Origin: Chitinophaga niabensis
GTDB taxonomy: Bacteria > Bacteroidota > Bacteroidia > Chitinophagales > Chitinophagaceae
Assembly: GCF_900129465.1 (NCBI RefSeq)
Contig: NZ_FSRA01000001.1
Location: forward strand, 2,730,482 to 2,794,481
Reading direction: 5' to 3'
Length of the DNA: 64,000 bases
Part shown: positions 42,176 through 49,908 of the stretch, piece by piece
Numbering within the stretch: the first letter of the stretch is position 1
Layout: each line of letters begins with the position of its first letter
Made by a program: the position numbers and the translations under genes
The notes under the pieces: model-generated
The model's input: only the letters and a program-made list of their open reading frames with translations
What the model was told of the DNA's origin: nothing
The model's database searches: none

Positions 42176-42937
42176 TTAACCCAAAAGTACCTGGGAGGAT
42201 ACTCCTCCATCAATAGTATATTCCGAGCCCGTGATAAACGAGGCGTCTGAAGAAGCCAGGAAGGCAACCAGCTTGGCCACTTCTGAAGACTCGCCTGCGC
42301 GGTTCAGGGGAACACGTTCTTTTACCTGGTTATTGAATGCGGTGCGGGTGGCATCATCCATCCCCAGTTTGTCGAAAATAGGGGTGTTGATCGGTCCGGG
42401 ATTCACGGTGTTTACACGGATGTTCCTCGCTGCCAGTTCACTGCTCAAAGTGCGGCCCAACGCATTGAGAGCGGCTTTGCTGGCGGAGTATACAGAGGTG
42501 TTTGGCATTGCGGTGAATGCATTCACGGAAGACAGCAGGATGATGGAAGCGCCATCATTCAATAATGGTAAGAATTTTTGTACGGTAAAGTAGGCGCCTT
42601 TGAAGTTGATGTTCATGATGCTATCAAAAGCAGCTTCTGTTACGTCAGCAACAGGACTGAAAGTGCCTATCCCGGCGTTGACAAACAGCACGTCAACTTT
42701 TCCGAAATGTTCTTTCACGGTGTTTACCAGTGCGTCTGTATCTGCGAGGCTGGCCTGGTCAGCGATAATACCCAAAGTACCGTTGCCCAGTTTGGTTGCC
42801 GCCGCATCTACCGCAGCGCGGTTACGACCTGTAATGATAACCTGTGCTCCTTTTGCCACGAATTCTTCAGCCGTAGCGTACCCTATGCCGCTGTTACCGC
42901 CGGTAACAACAGCTACCTTGTTCTTTAAGGTGCTCAT
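42176..42937 (-). CDS. Short-chain dehydrogenase/reductase
   Basis: A 253-residue classical SDR: cofactor motif TGGNSGIGYAT (12-22), NAG as VNAGIG, active-site Ser in LLSSVNAF and YSASKAALN (Tyr-x-x-x-Lys). A basic residue after the second strand (TGRNRAAV) suggests NADP(H) use. The substrate is unknown. It lies upstream of nothing obvious; the ArsR-type regulator encoded 58 bp upstream on the same strand may control it. Confidence 0.92.
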   Translation of the reverse strand: MSTLKNKVAVVTGGNSGIGYATAEEFVAKGAQVIITGRNRAAVDAAATKLGNGTLGIIADQASLADTDALVNTVKEHFGKVDVLFVNAGIGTFSPVADVTEAAFDSIMNINFKGAYFTVQKFLPLLNDGASIILLSSVNAFTAMPNTSVYSASKAALNALGRTLSSELAARNIRVNTVNPGPINTPIFDKLGMDDATRTAFNNQVKERVPLNRAGESSEVAKLVAFLASSDASFITGSEYTIDGGVSSQVLLG

Positions 42938-42995
42938 TAGTGTGTGTATTTGTATTGATTTATTTAAAAATATCGATGTATTAGGGCAAAAAAAA

Positions 42996-43265
42996 TCAAC
43001 TCAGTTGCAAGAAGAAAGATGAGAGGTGTTTCATCATTTCTTTATTAATGGCCAGCTGTACATTCCGGCCTTCTTTTGTGCTGATCAATACGCCGCTATC
43101 TACAAGGATCTTGATGTGATGGGAAACAGTAGGTTGGGAAAGACAGGTCAGGTCCTGGATTTCTCCACAACAAACAGATTCATTCCTTGCTATCTTCATC
43201 AGTATAGCCATCCGGTGTTTATCTGCCAGTGCATTTGCCGCCTTCTCTATCAACGCTGCGTCCAT
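42996..43265 (-). CDS. ArsR-family winged-helix regulator
   Basis: 89 residues from the ATG at 43265 (MDAALIEKAANALADKHRM); the frame is open 31 codons further but the extension overlaps the cls gene end and lacks family similarity. The HTH reads EIQDLTCLSQPTVSHHIKIL, with the wing VLISTKEGRNVQLAIN. Cys-Cys in NESVCCGEI sits near the metal-site position of ArsR/SmtB sensors (ELCVCDL in ArsR), so thiol or metal sensing is possible. The SDR gene downstream is the nearest candidate target. Confidence 0.87.
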   Translation of the reverse strand: MDAALIEKAANALADKHRMAILMKIARNESVCCGEIQDLTCLSQPTVSHHIKILVDSGVLISTKEGRNVQLAINKEMMKHLSSFFLQLS

Positions 43266-43329
43266 GATGCAAATATACATACATTTTCGAAACATCGAAA
43301 TATTTCGATCTATTTTTTTTAGAAGGCAT

Positions 43330-44805
43330 TTACAATAAGGGGGAAAAGAGGCGTACAATGGCTTCCCCGAGGCGTGCCATGCGGCCGCGGTTGCGCCATT
43401 GTTCCAGGTGCAGCTCTGTGCTGTGAAGGGTATCCTGCAAAAAGGCCTCGGTGAGCTTCCAGTTCATGTCTTTACTATACACAAAGGCGTTTACCTCAAA
43501 ATTGAAGTCGAAGCTGCGGATGTCCATATTGGCGGTGCCCACTACGGATAGGTTCTCGTCCACCACCATGGTTTTGGCGTGTACAAAGCCCTTCTGGTAA
43601 CGGAAAATGCGCACGCCGCAGGTGAGCAGTGCTTCAAAGAAGGATTCTGAGGCTTTGTTCACGATCCGGCTGTCGCTCTTGTCCGGCACCAGCAGGCGTA
43701 CGTCCCTGCCGGACAATGCGGCCATTTGCAGGGCATTGAGGATAGATTCGTTGGGAATGAAATAAGGTGTGGTAATATATACAGAGCGTTCTGCCTGGTT
43801 GATGGCAGCCAGGTAAGAGAGCATAATGGAGGAACGTTCTGAGTCCGGGCCGCTGGCGGCGATCTGCACAAGGTCCTCCCCTGTTACTTTGATATCCGGG
43901 AAAAAATCCTGGGTAATGGGCAGGTCTGCTTCCGCGCAAAAGTTCCAGTCTCCCATAAAAAGGAATTGCAGGGTATGTACGCCCAGGCCTTTTATGCACA
44001 AGTGGGTATCTCTCCAGTAGGGCCATTGGGGATGTGCATCCCGGTAACGGGGGGAATTGATGTAACGGTCTGCCACATTAATACCGCCGATGAAACCGGT
44101 ATGCCCGTCTATTACCACTATTTTACGGTGGTTCCGGTAATTGAGGCGGTTGGCCAGCAGGCGCACGCGGTAGAAAGGATATACTTCAATGCCTGCTGCC
44201 CGCATCTGGCGAAGGAAACGGCGGTTGATGTCGCTGCTGCCGAAATCGTCGTAAATGAAACGCACCTCCACCCCTTCTTTGGCCTTTTGCATGAGGATGT
44301 CCATGATCTCCCGGCCTATCACATCTTCTTCAAAGATGTAGTATTCCAGGTGAATGTGGTGTTTGGCAGCTTTGAGTGTTTCTACCAGGAGAGGGAACTT
44401 TTCTTCTCCGTTGAGGAGTAGCACGGCTTCGTTATCTGCCGTGATGGGGGATAAGGAATCCCTGAAAAGCAAACGGGCGATGCCGGTTTTATTTGTTACG
44501 AGGTCAGAATGTTCGATGAGGGTCTGGCGGCTTTCCTGCTGGAGGTATAACTGCAGCTTTTCGCTGAGCCTTACATTACTCATCCATTTACGGCTGTAAA
44601 TGCGGTTCACGCGGCGGTTCATGCCTACAAGCAGATAGATAAGCACCCCGATACCGGGCAGGAAGAAAAGCACTAAGAGATATGCCAGTGTTTTACCCGT
44701 GGACCGGGCTTCCAGCAATGCTTTCACAGCCACCCATGCTGTAATGCCATACAGGATAATGATGGAGATCGTTTGCCAGTGGTCCTTCAGGAATTGCAGT
44801 ATCAT
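43330..44805 (-). CDS. cls: Cardiolipin synthase
   Basis: A 491-residue phospholipase-D superfamily enzyme. Two N-terminal membrane helices (about 12-28 and 39-60) precede two HKD catalytic motifs: HRKIVVIDGHTGFIGGIN and HAKTMVVDENLSVVGTANMD. It joins two phosphatidylglycerol molecules (or PG and PE) into cardiolipin at the inner membrane. Length is typical of ClsA. Single gene. Confidence 0.95.
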   Translation of the reverse strand: MILQFLKDHWQTISIIILYGITAWVAVKALLEARSTGKTLAYLLVLFFLPGIGVLIYLLVGMNRRVNRIYSRKWMSNVRLSEKLQLYLQQESRQTLIEHSDLVTNKTGIARLLFRDSLSPITADNEAVLLLNGEEKFPLLVETLKAAKHHIHLEYYIFEEDVIGREIMDILMQKAKEGVEVRFIYDDFGSSDINRRFLRQMRAAGIEVYPFYRVRLLANRLNYRNHRKIVVIDGHTGFIGGINVADRYINSPRYRDAHPQWPYWRDTHLCIKGLGVHTLQFLFMGDWNFCAEADLPITQDFFPDIKVTGEDLVQIAASGPDSERSSIMLSYLAAINQAERSVYITTPYFIPNESILNALQMAALSGRDVRLLVPDKSDSRIVNKASESFFEALLTCGVRIFRYQKGFVHAKTMVVDENLSVVGTANMDIRSFDFNFEVNAFVYSKDMNWKLTEAFLQDTLHSTELHLEQWRNRGRMARLGEAIVRLFSPLL

Positions 44806-44840
44806 CGTTCACAATAATACGTTTTTCGGGGCACAAAAAA

Positions 44841-44891
44841 GCCGTACTATACTGCGTGCATTCTTCTACGTTATTTGCAGTATAATACGGC
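44841..44891 (-). terminator. Intrinsic terminator of the sigma-factor operon
   Basis: gccgtactatactgc (44841-44855) pairs with gcagtataatacggc (44877-44891), 15 positions with one mismatch, and is followed on the minus strand by six T. It lies 20 bp after the last gene of the operon. Confidence 0.8.
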
Positions 44892-44910
44892 CACGATCTT
44901 TTAAGGCTGC

Positions 44911-45300
44911 TTAGTTGTTGCCGCCACCACCACGGTTACCACCGTTCTGGCGCATCTTCTCCTGTGCTTCCTTGTACTTTTTGAACTGGTCCTCTGTGAG
45001 GATGCCTTTCACTTTTTCATCTCTTTCAGTGCTCAGCTTCTGGAATGCTTCCCTGTCAGGACGGTTGCCGGAGGCCTGTGCGTCTGCACGCATTTTCTCC
45101 ATTTGTTTGTAAGAGTTAGTGAATACAGAATCCAGCTTTGTTTGCTGATCTTTATTCAAAGACAGTTCAGTGGTCAGTCTTTCAATAGTAGCTTTTACGC
45201 GTTCTTCAACGGAACGGCGCTGACCGCCACCTTGTTGTGCAAAAACGCTGATGTTCATTGCCAGCAGGAAGGCCAGCATCAGCATGATCCTTTGTTTCAT
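44911..45300 (-). CDS. Small secreted Spy/CpxP-like protein with Gly-rich tail
   Basis: 129 residues with a signal peptide (MKQRIMLMLAFLLAMNISVFA) and a mature helical region. It has two LTxxQ-like stretches (LSLNKDQQTKLDSVF and ILTEDQFKKYKEAQEK), the hallmark of Spy/CpxP periplasmic chaperones and sensors. It ends GGNRGGGGNN. Role in envelope stress or metal binding is by family. It is the last gene of the operon that starts with the outer-membrane barrel. Confidence 0.75.
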   Translation of the reverse strand: MKQRIMLMLAFLLAMNISVFAQQGGGQRRSVEERVKATIERLTTELSLNKDQQTKLDSVFTNSYKQMEKMRADAQASGNRPDREAFQKLSTERDEKVKGILTEDQFKKYKEAQEKMRQNGGNRGGGGNN

Positions 45301-45356
45301 GATTAGAGGGTTTTTGTAGATTGTTTATTTTTTATTTAAATGCTCATGATGCCTTG

Positions 45357-45872
45357 CTATTGTTTCACACTATCTTTCGGCGGCTGGTTCTTATTACGCC
45401 AGGGGGCGTTCATTTTTTTCAGCACCTGGCTTACCACAGAGTCAAAGGCCGGTTGCTGCTGCGGGGTGCAGATGCTTCTCAGCCGTTGAAAATACCGGAA
45501 TGTTCTCAGGTCTATCTTTTTCTGTTTGGCTGCAATGGTATCCGCTGCCGCATTGATCACGGAGTCTGGAACCGCTGCATTATTGATCAGTTTAAAGAAA
45601 TTATCTTTTGCTACACGCATTTCCCCGAAGTAAGGCCTGATACTATCCCAATGCTGGTCTTTCAGGCTTTTATACTGAGCCAGTTGATCCGGCGTAAATC
45701 CCACCTGTTTTTCAAGCATTTGCAACATTTCACCACCTTTATCCTTATCCGGGTGTTTTTGCTGGGACGCCGGTTTGGTATACACAAAGAATACCAGCAT
45801 GCCGATGTTTGTCAACAAAAGGAAAAGCAGCAGCAGGCTCAGTATTTTATTCCGTGCAAATGTTTCTTTCAT
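45357..45872 (-). CDS. Membrane-anchored periplasmic sensor-like protein (CnrX/ZraP/Spy-like)
   Basis: 171 residues. An uncleaved N-terminal helix (LSLLLLFLLLTNIGMLVFFV) is followed by a periplasmic helical domain with the family segment VGFTPDQLAQYKSLKDQH. A second helix pair with ICTPQQQPAFDSVV follows. This is the topology of CnrX/NccX sensors, which hold a metal-binding helical domain in the periplasm. It lies 3 bp after the anti-sigma-like gene, so a CnrYXH-like signalling arrangement is plausible. Confidence 0.75.
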   Translation of the reverse strand: MKETFARNKILSLLLLFLLLTNIGMLVFFVYTKPASQQKHPDKDKGGEMLQMLEKQVGFTPDQLAQYKSLKDQHWDSIRPYFGEMRVAKDNFFKLINNAAVPDSVINAAADTIAAKQKKIDLRTFRYFQRLRSICTPQQQPAFDSVVSQVLKKMNAPWRNKNQPPKDSVKQ

Positions 45873-45875
45873 CTT

Positions 45876-46217
45876 TTATTCGGGTTTGTCAAAGTCGTAA
45901 AAGGTGGTGGTGATGCCCAGTTGAGAAGCATCATCAAAGTCTTGCTGCAACATGGCCTGTTCTGTTCTTTCCGGGGCCGGTTTCATTTGTACGAACATAA
46001 TACTGTTCACCGCCAGGATAAGCAATACCCCGGCAATGGCTATAGAGGGCCTTGTAACAATGGCAAGGAACCGCCCCCATGCGTCTGCGGCGCCGGACCT
46101 TTGCATCCTGGCCTGCAGGCGGGTAAAGAAGAAATCACCCGGCTCAGCCCGTTGTACGCCATCGAGGCTACTGAGGGTGCTTTCTACTTCGTGTGATATA
46201 TTTAGTTTCTTCTTCAT
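45876..46217 (-). CDS. Putative anti-sigma factor (single-pass membrane protein)
   Basis: 113 residues with no strong family match from memory. A cytoplasmic N-terminal half (about 1-50) is followed by one membrane helix (RPSIAIAGVLLILAVNSIMF) and a short acidic periplasmic tail. Size, topology and position between an ECF sigma gene (46 bp upstream) and a periplasmic sensor gene fit an anti-sigma factor. No zinc-binding HxxxCxxC motif is visible, so it would be a non-ZAS type such as CnrY. Confidence 0.6.
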   Translation of the reverse strand: MKKKLNISHEVESTLSSLDGVQRAEPGDFFFTRLQARMQRSGAADAWGRFLAIVTRPSIAIAGVLLILAVNSIMFVQMKPAPERTEQAMLQQDFDDASQLGITTTFYDFDKPE

Positions 46218-46263
46218 GATCGCTGTATTTAAGTTAGACGATAAAAAGCTTGAAAACTTGCAT

Positions 46264-46830
46264 TTATTCTTCGTTATGATAATATTCTTCCAATTGCTGC
46301 CTCAAATTCTGTTTGGCCCGGTGCAAAAGCCCCTCTACTGCGGATATGCTGGCATCCATCACCCCTGCTATCTCCTTGCTGCTCAGGCCCTCCAGCTTGT
46401 GGAGCACAAAAGCGGCCTTCTGGCTGTCCGGCAGCCGGGCGATAGCCCTGAACAGCAGGTCCGCCCGCTCTTTATTGGCTAATGCGACCCCGGGATGGTG
46501 AAAATCCGGCGGATCTATGATCAATTCGTTCTGCTGGCCAAAAAGGCTGTATACTTTTGCCCATCTTTTTTTCCGGTTCTTTTTCCGGAGATGGTCCAGG
46601 CATTTGGTAACGGTAATACGGTATAACCAGGTGGAGATCTGTGCTTCTCCTTTGAATGTTCCTATTGATTCATGCACCTGCATGAACACCTCCTGAGCCA
46701 CGTCTTCCGCGTCCGCAGTATTTTGCAGTATCCCGAGGGCGGTATTATATACCATGCCCTGCCACTGAGCCACCAGTTGAGAAAAGGCGGCCTCGCTACC
46801 TTGCTTTAACTGTGCAATAATATCCGTCAA
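46264..46830 (-). CDS. ECF-type RNA polymerase sigma factor
   Basis: 188 residues. Region 2 (DAEDVAQEVFMQVHESIGTF, ISTWLYRITVTKCLDHLRK) and region 4 (LPDSQKAAFVLHKLEGLSSK, SISAVEGLLHRAKQNLRQ) are complete. The only start that keeps region 2 is TTG at 46830; no in-frame ATG or GTG occurs before the upstream stop, and the next ATG would remove helix 1. It lies 28 bp after the outer-membrane barrel gene and before the anti-sigma-like gene. Confidence 0.92.
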   Translation of the reverse strand: MTDIIAQLKQGSEAAFSQLVAQWQGMVYNTALGILQNTADAEDVAQEVFMQVHESIGTFKGEAQISTWLYRITVTKCLDHLRKKNRKKRWAKVYSLFGQQNELIIDPPDFHHPGVALANKERADLLFRAIARLPDSQKAAFVLHKLEGLSSKEIAGVMDASISAVEGLLHRAKQNLRQQLEEYYHNEE

Positions 46831-46858
46831 TGCGCTCCGAGTATGGTGGTGTTAGGTT

Positions 46859-49780
46859 TTAAAATGGTCTGTTCATCATGTCCGGTGCGCCGTTTAGTCT
46901 GTTAAAACGTTCCCTGCCACCGGTAGGCATGTTGAGCTTGCCGAAATTCTTCAATCTGTAAGTAAATGTAAGCATAAAATACTGCGTGAGCACCTGGCTC
47001 TGGCTATCCACAATACTCAGCCCGTTAACGGTACGGCTGATGGCCCTGTTCTGCTTCAGCAGGTCAAAAACAGATGCCCTCAGCTCTCCCCGCTGGTTCT
47101 TCAGGAACTTCTTCCCGATACCGGCATTCCACAGGATGTATCCTTTATCCAGGTCTCCTCCCAGGCCCCTGTTGAACTGGTAGTTCACTTCGTTCTGCAA
47201 TACCCAGCCACTTTTGGTGAGCAGGTTCACAGCACCGGAGGCGGTATGGGTGGAATAATCGCTGTTTGTGCTTGGGTCGATGGTATTTTTGACCGTATTG
47301 AAATTACCATTATACGATAAGGTGAAATCCACATACTCGCTGATGTTGCTGGAGATCAGCACACCTGCACTATACGTATAGTTATGCGTAAAACCTCTCA
47401 GTTGATTGATCTGGCCCGGCGTACGCTGGTAACTTACCCCTGTATTCAGGTTAAAGTTGGATTTGATGAATTTCAGCGGTACACCATAGGTAAAGAAGGA
47501 ACGCACACTCACAAAACCATCCATATTCTTGGCCTGTGTTAACCGGCCACCGCGTTTCAGCGTATCTGTCCCCTGCAGAACAGAGTCTCCGCGGGATGGC
47601 GTGAACACGGCATTGGTCAGGTAATCGTTATTGGTTTGCAGGAATATATTGGCAAAGAAGTTATTGTTATTTACGGTGTTGGTATAGTTATACCGTGCAG
47701 CTACCATATGGCCGAATTGCGGGCGCAGCTTAGGATCACCCACGGAATAGTTCAGCAGGCCGCTTTTGAAATAACCATCCTGTAATTGCTGGATGGAAGG
47801 CTGGTTCATGGAAGAACGGTAGAACACCCTGATCCGGCTGTATTCAGACAATTTATACATCAGCATCGCATTGGGCAGGATGTTGGTAAAGCTCTGCGAT
47901 TCATTGCTGGCAAAAGGAAAGATCCTGTCGCTCGTCATCTCTGTATGCTGGTAGGATACGCCTACAGACAACATCTTATCCCGGTTACCCAAACGGTAAG
48001 TGATACCGGCATTCTGGGTAACGGCAGTGTTCTCGAACATGTTGGACTGGGCAGAATCCAGGATGCTATAGTCTTTAGACCCCAGGAAATCATACTGGTA
48101 AGCCCTTCTGTCTGAACTGTTCTTACTGTAAGTAGGATTATAGTTTATCTGTAACTGACCGGATTTACCAATAGGCTCTGTATAGGCAATGTTAGCGTTG
48201 TAAGACTGCCCGTCTGATAAGGGGCTGATCTTTTGTTTCAGGGAATCATCCTTTCCTGAACCATCATAATAGTTTAGATCACTGTTCCGGTATGTTGTTC
48301 CGGAACGGTCGTTGGTGCTCAGGCCAAGGCTCAGGGAGATGGTCCTGCCTCTTTTAGCGAATGCGTGGCGGTACATGATGTTCCCGTTCAGGTTGTATCC
48401 TGAATTGGAAGCACTGGAATTATTCATATTGTCCGCCAGCAGTTTGCCGAACTGGATGGTATTACCAAAAGACTCCGAGTAAGAGTTATTGTTCTGGAAA
48501 CTGATACCGGGTGTAAAAATGATAGAGTTGTTAGAGTCTATCTTATATTCTATCCGCATATTGATGCGGTGATTATAGTTGGAACTGCTGCTGTAAGAAG
48601 TATCCGTATCGATCTGTTTCTGCCCTTCTTCCAGTGTTTGTTCCTCACGGTTGATCTCGTTATTGCTGGTGTTGCTGTTATTAAAGAAATAACTGCCGTT
48701 GAAGGTTACTTTCTTACCGAAATTATCGTTGAAGTTTACACCAATGGAATTGGTTTTGTTGAGCCCCCTGTTGGTACCGGTCAGGAAGTTGGAACTTCCT
48801 CCCCCGCCGCCACCGCCGAAGCTACCACCGCCACCTCCGCCACCACGGCCGCCGCCTCCACCGCCTCTTCCGCCACCTCCGCCGCCACGGCCACCGCCGC
48901 CGCCGGAACCAGCGTTTTGTACACCTAAGAGGTCTTGTGAAGAGAAGTTCTGCTGGTTGACGTTATTGGTCATGCCAATGATAGAGATGCGCCTGTCCTG
49001 GTTAAAGAGGTTCACATTTCCACCGGCGGAATACCGGCCTTCTGTACCATACCCGGCAAAGATCTTTCCGAACTGCCCCTGGCGCATTTCTGCACGGGTA
49101 ACGATATTGATGGTCTTTTGAGAGTTACCATCGTCGAAGCCGGTGAACTGGGCCTGATCGCTCATCCTGTCGAACACTTCTATCCGCTGAATGGCTTCTG
49201 CAGGCAGGTTCCTTAAGGCCAGTGTGGCATCTTCTCCAAAGAATTCCTTTCCATCCACCAATACTTTTCTCACATCTTCGCCCTGCGCTTTCACATTACC
49301 ATTCTCTACGGTAATACCGGGCATCTTTTTTACGAGGTCCTCACCACTGGCGTCCGGGTTGGTTTTATAAGCATCCGCATTAAATGCCAGTGTATCCCCT
49401 TTCTGCTGTGCAGGAGGCACCTGGCCTTTGATCACCACCTCTCTCAGTTCCCTGGAGGATTTGGGCATTTTAATAACACCCAGGTCCTGTGTTTCCGTTT
49501 GCAGCATGATAGCTCTTACGAGCTCTCCATAGCCGAGGAAGCTGATGGTAAGGAGATAAGCCTGCGGCTTGAGGTCTGTGATCTCAAAAGCGCCGTTATT
49601 ATCAGTAAATACTTGTTTTTTAAAAGTATTATCTGTTGGGGAAGTAAGCCTGATGGTGGCTTTTTTCAATGTCGAACTATCCGCTTTATCCTTCAACACA
49701 CCCTTCAGCACCAGATTCTGCGCAGAAGTAAGCTGAGCGCAGGTCAGTAAAAGCAATGTAAAGATCAGTGCATGCCGCAT
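46859..49780 (-). CDS. Outer-membrane beta-barrel family protein with Gly/Arg-rich insertion
   Basis: 973 residues. A signal peptide (about 1-20, ending TSAQ) precedes a carboxypeptidase-regulatory-like beta domain (about 22-105), a plug-like domain with LVKKMPGITVENGNV and VLVDGKEFFG, then a large barrel ending in the aromatic-rich LTFTYRLKNF. This is the OMP_b-brl_3 type, related to TonB-dependent receptors but without a TonB box. Residues 291-330 are almost only Gly, with three RGGGGGG heptads. It heads the sigma-factor operon and may be its target, its sensor, or both. Confidence 0.88.
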   Translation of the reverse strand: MRHALIFTLLLLTCAQLTSAQNLVLKGVLKDKADSSTLKKATIRLTSPTDNTFKKQVFTDNNGAFEITDLKPQAYLLTISFLGYGELVRAIMLQTETQDLGVIKMPKSSRELREVVIKGQVPPAQQKGDTLAFNADAYKTNPDASGEDLVKKMPGITVENGNVKAQGEDVRKVLVDGKEFFGEDATLALRNLPAEAIQRIEVFDRMSDQAQFTGFDDGNSQKTINIVTRAEMRQGQFGKIFAGYGTEGRYSAGGNVNLFNQDRRISIIGMTNNVNQQNFSSQDLLGVQNAGSGGGGGRGGGGGGRGGGGGGRGGGGGGGSFGGGGGGGSSNFLTGTNRGLNKTNSIGVNFNDNFGKKVTFNGSYFFNNSNTSNNEINREEQTLEEGQKQIDTDTSYSSSSNYNHRINMRIEYKIDSNNSIIFTPGISFQNNNSYSESFGNTIQFGKLLADNMNNSSASNSGYNLNGNIMYRHAFAKRGRTISLSLGLSTNDRSGTTYRNSDLNYYDGSGKDDSLKQKISPLSDGQSYNANIAYTEPIGKSGQLQINYNPTYSKNSSDRRAYQYDFLGSKDYSILDSAQSNMFENTAVTQNAGITYRLGNRDKMLSVGVSYQHTEMTSDRIFPFASNESQSFTNILPNAMLMYKLSEYSRIRVFYRSSMNQPSIQQLQDGYFKSGLLNYSVGDPKLRPQFGHMVAARYNYTNTVNNNNFFANIFLQTNNDYLTNAVFTPSRGDSVLQGTDTLKRGGRLTQAKNMDGFVSVRSFFTYGVPLKFIKSNFNLNTGVSYQRTPGQINQLRGFTHNYTYSAGVLISSNISEYVDFTLSYNGNFNTVKNTIDPSTNSDYSTHTASGAVNLLTKSGWVLQNEVNYQFNRGLGGDLDKGYILWNAGIGKKFLKNQRGELRASVFDLLKQNRAISRTVNGLSIVDSQSQVLTQYFMLTFTYRLKNFGKLNMPTGGRERFNRLNGAPDMMNRPF
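48791..48910 (-). repeat. Tandem 21-bp GC-rich repeat encoding RGGGGGG heptads
   Basis: Inside the outer-membrane barrel gene, residues 291-330 include three consecutive Arg-Gly6 heptads followed by further Gly runs. The DNA is built of ccgccacc-type units. Copy number could vary by slippage in steps of one codon or one heptad. Confidence 0.8.
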
Positions 49781-49852
49781 AGTAAAAGTTATCTGTATGG
49801 TTGGACGATATATCCGGGGGAAACATTTGCGGCCTTGATAAAAATATTAAAA

Positions 49853-49902
49853 AAAGAGGATATCTCTGCTGAACGGGCGTTCCGCCGGGAGATATCCTCT
49901 TT
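49853..49902 (-). terminator. Intrinsic terminator of the S9 peptidase transcript
   Basis: A perfect 14-bp stem (49853-49866 with 49889-49902), followed on the minus strand by ttttttaatatttt. It begins 7 bp after the peptidase stop. Confidence 0.85.
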
Positions 49903-49908
49903 ATACAG

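Noticed and set aside
48569..49121. Plus-strand frames rich in Pro or Ala/Thr opposite the outer-membrane barrel gene.
   Set aside because: They are produced by the GC-rich glycine repeat read on the other strand.
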